A DNA stretch of 64,000 bases, taken from positions 1-64,000 of the forward strand of contig NZ_JAFREM010000008.1 of the NCBI RefSeq assembly GCF_017377575.1, read 5' to 3'. The DNA is from Candidatus Enterococcus moelleringii (GTDB lineage Bacteria > Bacillota > Bacilli > Lactobacillales > Enterococcaceae). The notes under the pieces were generated by a model. That model was not told where the DNA came from and did not search any database. It saw only the letters and a list, made by a program, of their open reading frames with translations. The position numbers were made by a program, and so were the translations under genes. Every line of letters starts with the position of its first letter. Within the stretch, counting starts at the first letter, position 1. This document shows positions 40,024 to 49,429 of the stretch, one piece after another.

Positions 40024-41046
40024 ATGAATAAACGTCGTTGGGCAGCAGTTGGAATTGCCGTATTTTTACTAATTTTCTCAGCAGTTACGTCGACTGTTAC
40101 TAGAGTTCGCGAAACAAGTGAAAGTATGAGTCAAATGAATGAGCTGCTTTATGGGAATGGTGAGCCTAGTGAAGTAATTCTTGAAGCTGGCAGCAGCAGT
40201 AAAAAAATTGCTAAACTGACAATTGAAGGCACCATTTTAAATACTGGCACTAGTGGGCTTTTTTCCAGTGCCGGCTACGATCACGAAACTTTTATGAAAC
40301 AGCTGGAAACAGTAAAAAATGACACGACTATTGATGGAGTTCTTTTAGTAGTGAATACGCCAGGGGGAGCAGTATATGAGACCGCTGAAATTACTAAGGC
40401 ACTAAAAGAAATTGAAGAGAATGTTCCAGTATATGTTTCTATGGAAAACCAGGCGGCTAGCGGCGGGTATTATGTTTCAGCAAATGCCGAAAAAATCTTT
40501 GCTAGTGAAGATACAGTAACTGGTTCAATTGGGGTAATTATGTCCAGCACTAATTATTCTGGATTGATGGAAAAACTGGGTGTTACTGATACAACCATTA
40601 AAAGCGGGGAATTGAAAGATATTGGATCAAGTTCAAGACCGCAAACGGAAAAAGATCGCGAAGTTCTTCAGGCCTACATTGACAGCAGCTATGCTCGTTT
40701 TGTTAAAGTAGTTGCAGAAGGCAGAGATATGCCAGAAGATAAAGTCAGAGAATTAGCAGATGGGAGAATATACGACGGCGCTCAAGCCTTAGAAAACGGA
40801 TTAGTGGATGAAATTGGTTATCCAGAAGATGCGCTAGCAGCCCTAAAAGAAGAGCAAGATCTTTCTGATGCACAGGTCATCGAATATACAGATGGCAGTA
40901 CTGACTTCATCAATAGCTGGTTAGGCAATCAGCTGGCAGAAATTCAAAATTTGAAGCCTTCCCAAGAACAACAGGTAGCCAACATAATTGAACAAGTAGG
41001 CACTCCTCAATCACCTAAGGCGATGTATCTATATGGAGGTGAGTAA
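40024..41046 (+). CDS. sppA: Signal peptide peptidase SppA (S49 family)
   Basis: A 340-residue membrane-anchored serine protease that degrades remnant signal peptides. One N-terminal membrane segment (about 5-25) is followed by the S49 domain with Ser146 (NQAASGGYY) and Lys198 (SGELKDIG), which align with the Ser147/Lys199 dyad of Bacillus SppA. The ATG has AGGAAG upstream. An RDD protein gene begins two bases after its stop, matching the sppA-yteJ (sppI) pairing of Bacillus, where the RDD protein inhibits SppA. Confidence 0.93.
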   Translation: MNKRRWAAVGIAVFLLIFSAVTSTVTRVRETSESMSQMNELLYGNGEPSEVILEAGSSSKKIAKLTIEGTILNTGTSGLFSSAGYDHETFMKQLETVKNDTTIDGVLLVVNTPGGAVYETAEITKALKEIEENVPVYVSMENQAASGGYYVSANAEKIFASEDTVTGSIGVIMSSTNYSGLMEKLGVTDTTIKSGELKDIGSSSRPQTEKDREVLQAYIDSSYARFVKVVAEGRDMPEDKVRELADGRIYDGAQALENGLVDEIGYPEDALAALKEEQDLSDAQVIEYTDGSTDFINSWLGNQLAEIQNLKPSQEQQVANIIEQVGTPQSPKAMYLYGGE

Positions 41047-41048
41047 AG

Positions 41049-41630
41049 ATGACGGATGAACAATTAGGACGTCCAGCAGTTGCACCTTTAGTAGACAGTG
41101 AGATAAACAGATCCTTTACTCAAGGTAATTCCTCAAAAGAAAATAAGCATCGTTATCCTGATTATTTTTATGCAGGTTTTTGGATTCGATTTTTTGCTTA
41201 TATAGTTGATACATTGTGTATTACAGCAATTACAGGAATTTTTATCGGTGTACCATTCAACTTGTTGGGATTGGAGAAAAGCAGTCAGACCTTCTCAGTA
41301 TATGGAATTTTGTCTTTAGTCATCTATTTAGGTTACTTTATTTTGTTAACGAAACTAAACCAGGGGCAAACTATTGGCAAAATGATTTTTGGTATTCAGG
41401 TAGTTTGTTTTAGCGAAGAAAGACTAAGCTGGTCAACTGTGTTGGTACGCGAAGGAGCATGTCGTTTCATTTTGAAAAATACGATTTTTTCTTTAGGATA
41501 CTTAGTATCGATTTTTACGCCAAACAAGCAGCATTTGGGTGATTTATTTACCGAAACCAGCGTGGTTACTCTTAATATGCTAAAAGCTTCAGACTGTAAA
41601 GGAGCATTGAATTATCATGAGCAACCTTGA
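41049..41630 (+). CDS. RDD-family membrane protein, probable SppA partner
   Basis: A 193-residue protein with a hydrophilic N-terminus (1-37) and an RDD domain of three or four membrane segments (about 38-165). The name-giving residues appear in GFWIRFFAYIVDTL and in HLGDLFTETSVV. Bacillus YteJ/SppI, also next to sppA, is an RDD protein that binds and inhibits SppA; the same role here is inferred from position. Its end overlaps the start of the next gene by 14 bases. Confidence 0.85.
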   Translation: MTDEQLGRPAVAPLVDSEINRSFTQGNSSKENKHRYPDYFYAGFWIRFFAYIVDTLCITAITGIFIGVPFNLLGLEKSSQTFSVYGILSLVIYLGYFILLTKLNQGQTIGKMIFGIQVVCFSEERLSWSTVLVREGACRFILKNTIFSLGYLVSIFTPNKQHLGDLFTETSVVTLNMLKASDCKGALNYHEQP

Positions 41631-42552
41631 TTTTCCTGGAAATTATGATTATTATCTGCGGAGCGGTCAGAAAGCCTTGGAAGATCACCGTCCTAAAGAC
41701 GGTATCGTTCAGCTGGAGGCAGCTTATCAGATAAAACAAGAACCTATTGTCAATTGGTTGATCGCTACTACTGCTTTTGAACTAGGCGATTACAAGAAAA
41801 GCTTATCTTATATAGTTGAACTCCCAGATTTTTATATGGAAGAAGAAAATCGTGCAGAACTATATTTACAAAATCTTTTAATGAGTAAACAGTATCTTTC
41901 GGCCCGGAAATTACTTTGGGAAATTCAAAAGCTGGGTAAGCTGGATAAAGACAAGGTACAATCTTTTGAACAGCTTATCGATATGCAGGAGGCCTTTTAT
42001 CAGCAAACTCAAAAAAGTATGATTCTTGAAATAAAACAGGAAATGGCTGAGTTGCCTCATGCTTCTGCAGTTTATCAATTGCAAATAGTTCAAAGAGTCA
42101 AGGAGCTTCCGCAAGCTGATTTAATAGAAGTATCTAATCAGCTAATGGTGAATCCCAAAGTCTCTCCACTGGTTCGTAATTTTTTGTTTGAAGAGTTGGT
42201 GAACACGGGAACTAAAGATTTATTATCGATATTGGCGATTGATGGAAGTATTCATACGTTATCGCCTGAAAAAATCGGAATTTCTGCTTCTAATCCATTA
42301 AAGAATGATATTTTAAATGGCCTAGAAGAGATTTTAGAAAATAAAGATCCTGTTCTGTTAACTAGTTTAATGGAGGAGGCTAAGGTAGAATTGGCGCTCT
42401 TATACCCGCTCTATGAGCAATATGAAAATAGTCGATTTTGGGTGAACAGCTATCTTTCTGAGTACTTGAATCAAGAATATCCACTAAATGAAAAAGTTGA
42501 AGAGATCAGAAAGAAAATCAAGCAAGAGATAAACGGATTTTATCAAGGATAA
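41617..42552 (+). CDS. TPR-like protein of unknown function
   Basis: A 311-residue soluble, helix-rich protein with TPR-like repeats near the N-terminus (YLRSGQKALEDHRPKDGIVQLEAAYQI, about 11-38, and following). It resembles small uncharacterised TPR families found in streptococci and enterococci. No enzymatic motif is visible. Its ATG lies inside the end of the RDD gene, so it is probably translated with it. It ends about 100 bases before tig. Confidence 0.75.
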   Translation: MSNLDFPGNYDYYLRSGQKALEDHRPKDGIVQLEAAYQIKQEPIVNWLIATTAFELGDYKKSLSYIVELPDFYMEEENRAELYLQNLLMSKQYLSARKLLWEIQKLGKLDKDKVQSFEQLIDMQEAFYQQTQKSMILEIKQEMAELPHASAVYQLQIVQRVKELPQADLIEVSNQLMVNPKVSPLVRNFLFEELVNTGTKDLLSILAIDGSIHTLSPEKIGISASNPLKNDILNGLEEILENKDPVLLTSLMEEAKVELALLYPLYEQYENSRFWVNSYLSEYLNQEYPLNEKVEEIRKKIKQEINGFYQG

Positions 42553-42653
42553 AGTGCATAGAATCATAGCTTTATATTTACAATTGTCATCCAGTAGTGT
42601 ACTATTTAGTAGTATGCAAATTGCAAGTATTTTAATATTCGGAGGGAACAAAC

Positions 42654-43937
42654 TTGACAGCAACTTTTGAAAAAACAAGCACCAATGAAGGTGTATTAAC
42701 ATTCTCAATCGATCAAGCAGAAATTCAAAAAGGCTTGACAAATGCGTTTAACAAAGTAAAAAAAGATTTAACCGTACCTGGCTTCCGTAAAGGTAAAATT
42801 TCACGCCAAGTATTTAACCGTATGTACGGCGAAGAAGCACTTTACGAAGATGCATTGAATTCTGTTTTACCTGAAGCCTATGAAGCAGCTGTTAAAGAAG
42901 CAGCGATCGAACCAGTATCTCAACCTAAAATTGATGTAGATACAATGGAAAAAGGTAAAGACTGGGTGATTAAAGCAGAAATCACTGTAAAACCTGAAGT
43001 TAAATTGGGTGACTATAAAGAACTAGAAGTTCCTAAACAAACAGTTGAAGTTTCAGATGAAGATATTGCTAATCGTTTGAAACGCGACCAAGAAACACAA
43101 GCAGAGCTTGTAATTAAAGAAGACGAAGCTGCTGAAACTGGCGACACTGCAGTAATTGATTTTGAAGGCTTTATTAATGACGAAGCGTTCGAAGGCGGTA
43201 AAGGCGAAAACTATTCTCTAGAGTTAGGTTCAAGTTCATTTATTCCTGGGTTTGAAGAACAAGTAGTTGGACACAAAGCGGGCGAAAGTTTTGATGTAAC
43301 AGTCACTTTCCCTGAAGAATATCAAGCTGAAGGTTTAGCTGGTAAAGAAGCAGTTTTCAAAGTAACTGTTCATGAAGTTAAAGCTAAAGAATTACCTGAG
43401 TTAGACAATGACTTTGCAAAAGACATTGATGACGAAGTAGAAACTTTAGATGAATTAAAAGAAAAATATCGTAAAGAATTATTAGAGCAACGTGAACAAG
43501 CAGCGAAGGATGCAAAAGACGAAGCGGCAATCAAGCAAGCAGTCGATAACGCTGAAATCGTAGATCTTCCTCATGTAATGGTTCATGACGAAGTACACCG
43601 TTCAATGGATGAGTTCTTAAACAACATGCAACGTCAAGGTATTTCGCCAGAAATGTATTATCAATTAACTGGTTCGTCTGAAGCAGATCTTCATACACAG
43701 TTCGAAGGCGAAGCTGAAGGCCGAGTGAAAACAAACCTTGTAATGGAAGCGATCGTTGAAGCGGAAAAAATTGAAGCATCTGATGAAGAAGTTGAAAAAG
43801 AAATTACAGAATTGGCAGAAATGTACCAAATGCCAGAAGATCAAATCCGCAAAGCACTTACAGAAGATATGCTGCAACATGACATTAAAATGAAAAAAGC
43901 TGTTGAATTAGTTACTGGAACAGCTGTTGAAAAATAA
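42654..43937 (+). CDS. tig: Trigger factor (ribosome-bound chaperone/PPIase)
   Basis: A 427-residue trigger factor: N-terminal ribosome-binding domain with the signature [17 protein letters not shown] (about 44-60), a FKBP-type prolyl isomerase domain (about 160-245) and the helical C-terminal chaperone domain. It appears to start at TTG 42654, which has GGAGGG seven bases upstream and gives the standard MTATFEK beginning. clpX lies downstream after the GH25 gene; tig and clpX are often close in Firmicutes. Confidence 0.96.
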   Translation: MTATFEKTSTNEGVLTFSIDQAEIQKGLTNAFNKVKKDLTVPGFRKGKISRQVFNRMYGEEALYEDALNSVLPEAYEAAVKEAAIEPVSQPKIDVDTMEKGKDWVIKAEITVKPEVKLGDYKELEVPKQTVEVSDEDIANRLKRDQETQAELVIKEDEAAETGDTAVIDFEGFINDEAFEGGKGENYSLELGSSSFIPGFEEQVVGHKAGESFDVTVTFPEEYQAEGLAGKEAVFKVTVHEVKAKELPELDNDFAKDIDDEVETLDELKEKYRKELLEQREQAAKDAKDEAAIKQAVDNAEIVDLPHVMVHDEVHRSMDEFLNNMQRQGISPEMYYQLTGSSEADLHTQFEGEAEGRVKTNLVMEAIVEAEKIEASDEEVEKEITELAEMYQMPEDQIRKALTEDMLQHDIKMKKAVELVTGTAVEK

Positions 43938-43947
43938 TTTTTACTTG

Positions 43948-43982
43948 GAACTCCGTCGCTATACAGCGGCGGAGTTCTTTTA
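43948..43982 (+). terminator. Terminator of tig
   Basis: GAACTCCG/CGGAGTTC stem extended by CGC/GCG around a short loop, followed by four Ts. Confidence 0.85.
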
Positions 43983-44059
43983 CTATCGGCTGATATGTTC
44001 AATGTAAAAAATAAAAAAACGAAACTTTTGCGATACACCTTCTAATTTACGTATTTGTT

Positions 44060-44068
44060 TGTTAAAAT
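44060..44068 (+). promoter_or_regulatory. Possible extended -10 of the GH25 lysozyme gene
   Basis: TGTTAAAAT gives TAAAAT with TG in the extended -10 position, 36 bases before the ATG. No clear -35. Confidence 0.35.
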
Positions 44069-44103
44069 AAAGAAGAAAAAAATTGTACTAAAGGAGTGAA
44101 AGA

Positions 44104-45522
44104 ATGAAAAAACGATTGTTAGGATTGAGTTTTTTTGCAGTGTTTTGTCTGAATATAAATGCAACTGTTTACGCTGAAGACATGCCTACGACTGCTTCAA
44201 GTGAACAAATAACAACAAGTTTTACAGGAAGTGGTACAGAGGTTCAGGCCACTGACACTGCTGACACCTCAACGGTAACGGAATCCAGTTTAGAGGTTCC
44301 TGGGAATGCACAAGCTGAAGAACCTGTCCAAGAAACTACGGTATCTGAGGAAACCACGGAGCAGGCTGAAAATCCTTCTGAAATTACTACAGACGAGGGG
44401 ACCTTCTATTTACCAAGTGGTCGGTCAGATGCGCCTTCTCTTTTCAGAGCAGCTAGAGCAACATTGCCGTCTGTTCCAGCAACGAATAATAATACACCGA
44501 CAAAAAGCTTTATTGATGTTTCTTCTCACAATGGAACAATTTCGGTTGCTGCTTATCAAAGCATGAAAAATTATGGAGTCACCGGCGTAGTAGTAAAATT
44601 AACGCAGGGTACTTGGTATACGAATCCATATGCTGCTTCTCAAATTAATAATGCAAGAGCAGCGGGATTGAAAGTTTCAGCATATCATTATAGTGAATTT
44701 ACGACTGATGCTGCAGCGATTGCAGAAGCAAATTACTTTGCGGCAAGCGCGAATTCTCTTGGTTTGGACAAGGGAACAGTTATGGTTAATGATATTGAAG
44801 AACCAAACATTGCCGGAAAAGGGGATCACACTTCAAATTCAAGAGCATTCGCAACTAGGTTAAATCAACATGGGTTTGGGAACGTTCGTCACTATGTAGG
44901 TCTTTACTGGATCACATCTGGACGAATCAATGCAGGTGCTTTAGGAAATAAAAATATTTGGGTGGCTGCCTATCCTTATAACCTTTCTCAAGAAAACTTT
45001 TACACACAGTACGGTGCTTGGCAATGGAGTTCACAGTTGCGTTTCCCTAACGTGAATAGTAACTTTGATATTTCAGCTGATTATACCGGAGCCTTCAGCA
45101 ATCCTGCACCCTCAGTACCAGAAAATACTGTAGCGATGCATCGTTTGTATAATCCGAATAGTTCGGAGCATTTCTATACGCAAAACGGGATTGAAAAAGA
45201 TATATTGGTATCGAAAGGTTGGCGCTATGAAGGAATTGGTTGGAATGCTCCAACATCTGGTGCACCCGTGTATCGATTATATAACCCGAACGCTGGCGAT
45301 CATCATTATACGTTAGATTTCAATGAGAAAGAAAGTTTGGTAAAAGCAGGTTGGCGTTATGAAGGGATTTCCTGGTATTCGGGTGGCGGCATTACTTTAC
45401 TCCGTCTATATAATCCAAATGCAAAAGCTGGTGCCCATCATTATACAATGAATGTTAATGAGAAAGACAATTTAGTTAGACTAGGCTGGCGTTATGAAGG
45501 TCTTGCGTGGTACGGTAAATAG
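44104..45522 (+). CDS. Secreted GH25 lysozyme with three C-terminal repeats
   Basis: A 472-residue secreted muramidase. A signal peptide (1 to about 24, cleavage near VYAED) leads to a Ser/Thr/Glu-rich linker (25-115) and a GH25 domain (about 133-335). Catalytic-type acids are D138 (FIDVSSHNG) and D230/E232 (VNDIEEPN). Three repeats of about 40 residues follow (about 345-384, 389-428, 433-472). Each has a YRLYNPN start, an HHYT motif and an end like GWRYEGI-W. They resemble the DUF5648 type seen in Gram-positive surface hydrolases and probably bind wall carbohydrate. No LPXTG motif is present. It is a single-gene unit with a terminator. Confidence 0.9.
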   Translation: MKKRLLGLSFFAVFCLNINATVYAEDMPTTASSEQITTSFTGSGTEVQATDTADTSTVTESSLEVPGNAQAEEPVQETTVSEETTEQAENPSEITTDEGTFYLPSGRSDAPSLFRAARATLPSVPATNNNTPTKSFIDVSSHNGTISVAAYQSMKNYGVTGVVVKLTQGTWYTNPYAASQINNARAAGLKVSAYHYSEFTTDAAAIAEANYFAASANSLGLDKGTVMVNDIEEPNIAGKGDHTSNSRAFATRLNQHGFGNVRHYVGLYWITSGRINAGALGNKNIWVAAYPYNLSQENFYTQYGAWQWSSQLRFPNVNSNFDISADYTGAFSNPAPSVPENTVAMHRLYNPNSSEHFYTQNGIEKDILVSKGWRYEGIGWNAPTSGAPVYRLYNPNAGDHHYTLDFNEKESLVKAGWRYEGISWYSGGGITLLRLYNPNAKAGAHHYTMNVNEKDNLVRLGWRYEGLAWYGK

Positions 45523-45530
45523 AATCGATA

Positions 45531-45559
45531 GAAGTTCTCATCTGAGAGCTTCTTTTTTT
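45531..45559 (+). terminator. Terminator of the GH25 gene
   Basis: GAAGTTCTC and GAGAGCTTC pair with one mismatch around a four-base loop, followed by seven Ts. Confidence 0.82.
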
Positions 45560-45610
45560 CTTTAAAAAACGAATAAATTCGCTTGCTATCTTTGTGTTTT
45601 TCAGCGAATA

Positions 45611-45619
45611 TGGTATTAT
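45611..45619 (+). promoter_or_regulatory. Extended -10 promoter of clpX
   Basis: TGGTATTAT provides TATTAT with TG in the extended position, 58 bases before the chosen clpX start. No CtsR heptad repeat was seen beside it. Confidence 0.5.
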
Positions 45620-45676
45620 ATGTAAAGACTGCAATCGTGGAAACACTTGTAGGAAATGAATCAAGAGGTGAAAGCC

Positions 45677-46921
45677 ATGTATGAGAGCACTGGCGCAGGG
45701 GATACAGTTCGCTGTTCTTTTTGCGGAAAGACCCAAGAGGAAGTCAAAAAGATAGTCGCGGGACCTGGCGTTTACATTTGTAACGAATGTATCGATCTTT
45801 GTAAAGAGATTATCGACGAGGAATTCCATGAAGAGGCAATACGTGAATTTATTGACGTTCCAAAGCCTAAAGAAATTTTGGATGTATTGAATGAATATGT
45901 AATTGGTCAAGATCGTGCCAAACGCGCACTATCTGTGGCTGTATATAATCATTACAAACGAGTAAATACTGAAGCCGAAGAGGCTGACGACATTGAATTG
46001 CAAAAGAGCAATATCTGTTTAATCGGGCCTACTGGGTCTGGTAAGACATTTCTAGCTCAAACATTGGCGCGTACCTTAAATGTACCATTCGCAATTGCGG
46101 ATGCAACCAGCTTAACAGAAGCTGGATACGTTGGTGAAGACGTTGAAAACATTTTGTTAAAACTGTTGCAATCAGCTGATTACAACGTTGAACGTGCTGA
46201 AAAGGGTATAATTTATATCGATGAAATCGATAAAATCACTCGTAAAAGTGAAAATACTTCGATCACTAGAGACGTTTCTGGTGAAGGTGTACAACAAGCA
46301 TTATTGAAAATTTTGGAAGGAACTGTTGCAAGTGTACCGCCCCAAGGTGGTCGCAAACATCCTCATCAAGAATTTATTCAAATAGATACAACGAATATTC
46401 TCTTTATTGTTGGTGGAGCCTTTGACGGCATCGAAACAATTGTTAAAAACCGTTTAGGTGAAAAAACAATTGGCTTCGGGACTAATAATAAAAAAATTGA
46501 TGATAGTGTTAGCGTGATGCAGCAGATTATCCCAGAGGACTTGTTGAAGTTTGGTTTGATTCCTGAATTTATTGGGCGTTTACCGGTGACAACTGCCTTA
46601 GAGAAACTTACAACAGAAGATTTGGTTCGTATTTTAACTGAACCAAAAAATGCTTTAGTGAAGCAATATCAAAAACTGCTTGCTTATGATGAAACAGAAT
46701 TGGATTTTGAGGAAAGTGCCTTAAAGGCAATTGCTAATAAAGCAATTTCTCGTAATACGGGAGCACGAGGGTTACGTTCTATTATTGAAGATATTATGAT
46801 GGACGTAATGTTTGATATCCCTTCTGATGAAACCATTAAAAAAGTCATCGTAACTGAAGACTCTGTCGAAGGTACCGGGCAACCGGTGATTGAATACTTA
46901 GACGAGAAAAAAGCTGGATAG
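45677..46921 (+). CDS. clpX: ATP-dependent protease specificity subunit ClpX
   Basis: A 414-residue unfoldase that feeds substrates to ClpP. The N-terminal zinc-binding domain has four cysteines (CSFC at about 14-17 and CNECIDLC at about 36). Then come Walker A GPTGSGKT, Walker [11 protein letters not shown], the pore loop GYVGEDV and sensor motifs ending in GARGLRSI. The ATG at 45677 has AGAGGTG upstream and matches the start of homologues; an in-frame ATG at 45656 has poor spacing. engB follows behind an intervening hairpin. Confidence 0.95.
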   Translation: MYESTGAGDTVRCSFCGKTQEEVKKIVAGPGVYICNECIDLCKEIIDEEFHEEAIREFIDVPKPKEILDVLNEYVIGQDRAKRALSVAVYNHYKRVNTEAEEADDIELQKSNICLIGPTGSGKTFLAQTLARTLNVPFAIADATSLTEAGYVGEDVENILLKLLQSADYNVERAEKGIIYIDEIDKITRKSENTSITRDVSGEGVQQALLKILEGTVASVPPQGGRKHPHQEFIQIDTTNILFIVGGAFDGIETIVKNRLGEKTIGFGTNNKKIDDSVSVMQQIIPEDLLKFGLIPEFIGRLPVTTALEKLTTEDLVRILTEPKNALVKQYQKLLAYDETELDFEESALKAIANKAISRNTGARGLRSIIEDIMMDVMFDIPSDETIKKVIVTEDSVEGTGQPVIEYLDEKKAG

Positions 46922-46930
46922 CAAAAGAGT

Positions 46931-46959
46931 GAGCCGCAATTTAATTGTGGCTCTTTTTT
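46931..46959 (+). terminator. Terminator-like hairpin between clpX and engB
   Basis: GAGCCGCAAT and ATTGTGGCTC pair, with one G-U position, around a three-base loop, then six Ts. It ends two bases before the engB ribosome site, so it may only partly terminate and thus tune engB. Confidence 0.8.
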
Positions 46960-46974
46960 AAAGGAGGAAAAAAG

Positions 46975-47574
46975 GTGAAAGTTCATCAGGCGGACATTGT
47001 AATCAGTGCTGTTTCTCCAGCACAATATCCGGAGACGGATTTTCCGGAAATTGCATTGGCAGGTCGCTCCAATGTAGGGAAGTCTTCCTTCATTAACACG
47101 TTGATTAACCGAAAAAATCTGGCTCGTACATCTGGCAAGCCAGGAAAAACGCAAACATTGAATTTCTATTTAATCGAAAACTGTCTCCACTTTGTAGATG
47201 TTCCAGGGTATGGTTATGCGAAAGTATCGAAAACGGAGCGCGCGAAATGGGGACAAATGATTGAAACCTATATTACGTCCCGTAAGCAACTAAGAGCGGT
47301 TGTTTCGTTGGTAGATATGCGGCACGAACCTAGTAAAGAAGACGTTCAAATGTACGAATTCTTAAAATACTACAAGATTCCAGTAATTTTAGTAGCAACC
47401 AAAGCAGATAAAATTCCACGAGGCAAATGGAATAAGCATGTCAGTGTAATAAAAAAAGCGTTGGACTTTGATCCAACGGATGACTTTATTATGTTTTCTT
47501 CGGAAACCAAGATGGGAAAAGAAGAAGCGTGGCAAGCAATTGAGGCAAAAATGAAAGACGAGCGTGTCAATTAA
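46975..47574 (+). CDS. engB: Ribosome-biogenesis GTPase EngB/YsxC
   Basis: A 199-residue essential-type GTPase acting in 50S subunit assembly. G1 [10 protein letters not shown]3 DVPGYG and G4 TKADK are intact. Translation begins at GTG 46975, seven bases after AAGGAGG; the in-frame TTG at 46945 lies within the terminator hairpin and precedes that site. The clpX-engB order is common in Bacilli. Its last codons form the left arm of the terminator shared with the converging small gene. Confidence 0.94.
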   Translation: MKVHQADIVISAVSPAQYPETDFPEIALAGRSNVGKSSFINTLINRKNLARTSGKPGKTQTLNFYLIENCLHFVDVPGYGYAKVSKTERAKWGQMIETYITSRKQLRAVVSLVDMRHEPSKEDVQMYEFLKYYKIPVILVATKADKIPRGKWNKHVSVIKKALDFDPTDDFIMFSSETKMGKEEAWQAIEAKMKDERVN

Positions 47575-47588
47575 GACTGCTCGTCTTT
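47554..47588. terminator. Bidirectional terminator inside the ends of engB and the 49-codon gene
   Basis: Perfect 10-base stem AAAGACGAGC/GCTCGTCTTT. The arms lie inside the coding ends of the two converging genes, whose stop codons overlap by two bases in the loop. Confidence 0.82.
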
Positions 47589-47720
47589 CTTTTTGTCTTT
47601 CGGTTTCAGGAATTTTTCGATATCTTCGTTTGGTTGAATATCTTTTTTCTTATCAGGATCAACAGCAAATTCTTCAAACAGTTTATCTAAATCATCAGAG
47701 CGTTCAAATTTTAGGCCCAA
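47571..47720 (-). CDS. Small charged protein, SPJ_0845-like
   Basis: A 49-residue open reading frame (start [18 protein letters not shown], Lys/Asp/Glu-rich end). It starts at TTG 47720 with a full GGAGGTG ribosome site six bases upstream. The sequence resembles the tiny SPJ_0845 family conserved in streptococci and enterococci, from memory of its D-L-KLFEEF core. Function is unknown. It converges on engB, and the two stop codons overlap. Confidence 0.78.
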   Translation of the reverse strand: MGLKFERSDDLDKLFEEFAVDPDKKKDIQPNEDIEKFLKPKDKKKDEQS

Positions 47721-47810
47721 TTGATTCACCTCCACCCTGATAGTTTAGCACGTTTGCATAAATTTATAAAAGGGATAAACAATTATTTATGTATTTTTAC
47801 GACAGTACGG

Positions 47811-47816
47811 TATAAT
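47811..47816 (+). promoter_or_regulatory. -10 element of the 441-residue protein gene
   Basis: TATAAT lies 26 bases before the ATG; the -35 is not clear. Confidence 0.45.
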
Positions 47817-47841
47817 TGATTTATAGATAGGAGTGAAGGCA

Positions 47842-49167
47842 ATGGGAGAACCGCAATTGTATAGTGTGAGTCAGCTGCATAATTTAGATGAAGCTTCAAT
47901 TAAAGAAACCGTTCGTGATTGGTTAGTCATGACGCGCCTATTGCTTGAGCCGGTAGAAATGTCAATCAATGGTGAGGAAGAACCTTTTGATTTAATTAAG
48001 CTTAGTGGAGCAATTGGTGAGTTGACTTTGACAGATGATAAATGGTTTCAGGTGAAAAAAGGCGACATGGAGTCCACAGTTCATTTCTTAGGAACCACTT
48101 TATTTGAGAAAACCTTGATCAATGAATCTATTTATCAACATTGGGAGCCCGTCTATTTAGACTATTTGAGTAAACGACTGGAAAAATATGGATTTTTCGG
48201 TTATATTCGCGCGCATGATGAGTACTTGTACCACAATACGAGTGAGATCGAAAAACGTAGACGATTTGAGAGCGCCGAAAAAACGCAAGCGCTTCCTAAA
48301 ATGCGCGGGATAAATGGAGAATTAGTTGTTGATTGTAACAGCTTTCCCGGATACGATGTTTTCCATACAGGGCATTGCCTCACGTCTTGTTGGCGTATGT
48401 TTTACGGTGAACCTTACAAGCAGCTGTTCCCTAAACAGTTGCTGCTGGAAATTCAACAAGTAGAACGTGTTGTGGAATTAGGTGATGGTGTAGTAATTGA
48501 GCTTTATAAGAATCCATTTCAATGGAATGAGAAAGCCAATTTAAAATTTCAACGACTGTTTAGAGATCAACTGGGAGTACCTCAGTTATCCTTTACGAAT
48601 GGTGTAGGCTTGCTGAAACAGCCATATATTGAATTTGCTTTTGAGGATACAGTTGTTCAAACGGTTCAGTACCAAAATGAACAATTCCAGCCGGCTGAAA
48701 AGAGCGAAGCGTCTTATTTTGTAACTCGCACCTATGATTTTATTAATGATCAATATCGTGTGCATCGGATGAAAGGGGCGTTAAATGCGTTAGCATATTT
48801 CCCTTGGATTGATGACCGTGAAGAAAAAATGATGAATTACCATATCCTCTATCCTGAACGGACCTTAGATCAAGGATTGGCAGCATATGAGTACTATATA
48901 CGTGATGCGATTGAATTAGAGTTGTCGGATAAGCGGTATTACGATTATACTGCTATATTAAAATTCTTTATTCCGGAAAGAGCACTTGAAGATTTTCCGC
49001 TGGAAGGATTGAAAGGGAAATTAACCGATATGAATATTCGGCAAATTAGTCAGGATAACAACACGATCCAGTTTTCGTTAGAAAAGGGAAAGAATCAGTT
49101 AATGGTTGTGTTTGCTGATCAACGAACAGTTTCTGGAAATGGTCAAATAAATATGCTTCAAACTTAA
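47842..49167 (+). CDS. Protein of unknown function, 441 residues
   Basis: I do not recognise this protein. It is soluble, without signal peptide or membrane helix, and acidic with many aromatic residues. A mid-protein stretch carries three cysteines and a histidine close together (VVDCNSFPG...TGHCLTSCWRMFYGEP, about 165-195) that might bind metal. The ATG at 47842 has AGGAG eight bases upstream; a GTG three codons earlier overlaps that site. A 61-residue membrane protein gene follows after 16 bases, and both end at a terminator facing fruA. Confidence 0.75.
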   Translation: MGEPQLYSVSQLHNLDEASIKETVRDWLVMTRLLLEPVEMSINGEEEPFDLIKLSGAIGELTLTDDKWFQVKKGDMESTVHFLGTTLFEKTLINESIYQHWEPVYLDYLSKRLEKYGFFGYIRAHDEYLYHNTSEIEKRRRFESAEKTQALPKMRGINGELVVDCNSFPGYDVFHTGHCLTSCWRMFYGEPYKQLFPKQLLLEIQQVERVVELGDGVVIELYKNPFQWNEKANLKFQRLFRDQLGVPQLSFTNGVGLLKQPYIEFAFEDTVVQTVQYQNEQFQPAEKSEASYFVTRTYDFINDQYRVHRMKGALNALAYFPWIDDREEKMMNYHILYPERTLDQGLAAYEYYIRDAIELELSDKRYYDYTAILKFFIPERALEDFPLEGLKGKLTDMNIRQISQDNNTIQFSLEKGKNQLMVVFADQRTVSGNGQINMLQT

Positions 49168-49183
49168 AGAGGAGGGGAAGCCG

Positions 49184-49369
49184 ATGAATCAATTAATGAA
49201 GAATATTGGAGGTGCTGCACTAGTAGCTTTGTTACTAGTAGTTGTATTACCTTCTTTTGTAGCGAAAGTTTCTTTTGTTATGCTGGTGTTGGTTGCGGGT
49301 CTTGGAATATTTGCTATCCAACCAAAACCACAGCCAGTTAGAGTTAGAAAAAATGATCGCAGGAATTAA
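49184..49369 (+). CDS. Small membrane protein of unknown function
   Basis: A 61-residue protein with two hydrophobic segments (about 8-25 and 29-45) and a basic C-terminus (VRVRKNDRRN), so the tail should face the cytosol. GAGGAGGGG precedes the ATG. It is co-directional with the unknown 441-residue gene 16 bases upstream and likely shares its transcript. Confidence 0.72.
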   Translation: MNQLMKNIGGAALVALLLVVVLPSFVAKVSFVMLVLVAGLGIFAIQPKPQPVRVRKNDRRN

Positions 49370-49376
49370 ATAAATC

Positions 49377-49415
49377 AAAAAGACTAAATCAGTCAAAATC
49401 TGATTTAGTCTTTTT
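49377..49415. terminator. Bidirectional terminator between the small membrane protein gene and fruA
   Basis: Perfect 16-base stem AAAAAGACTAAATCAG/CTGATTTAGTCTTTTT, working on both strands. Confidence 0.93.
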
Positions 49416-49429
49416 AGTTGTTTACTTTA

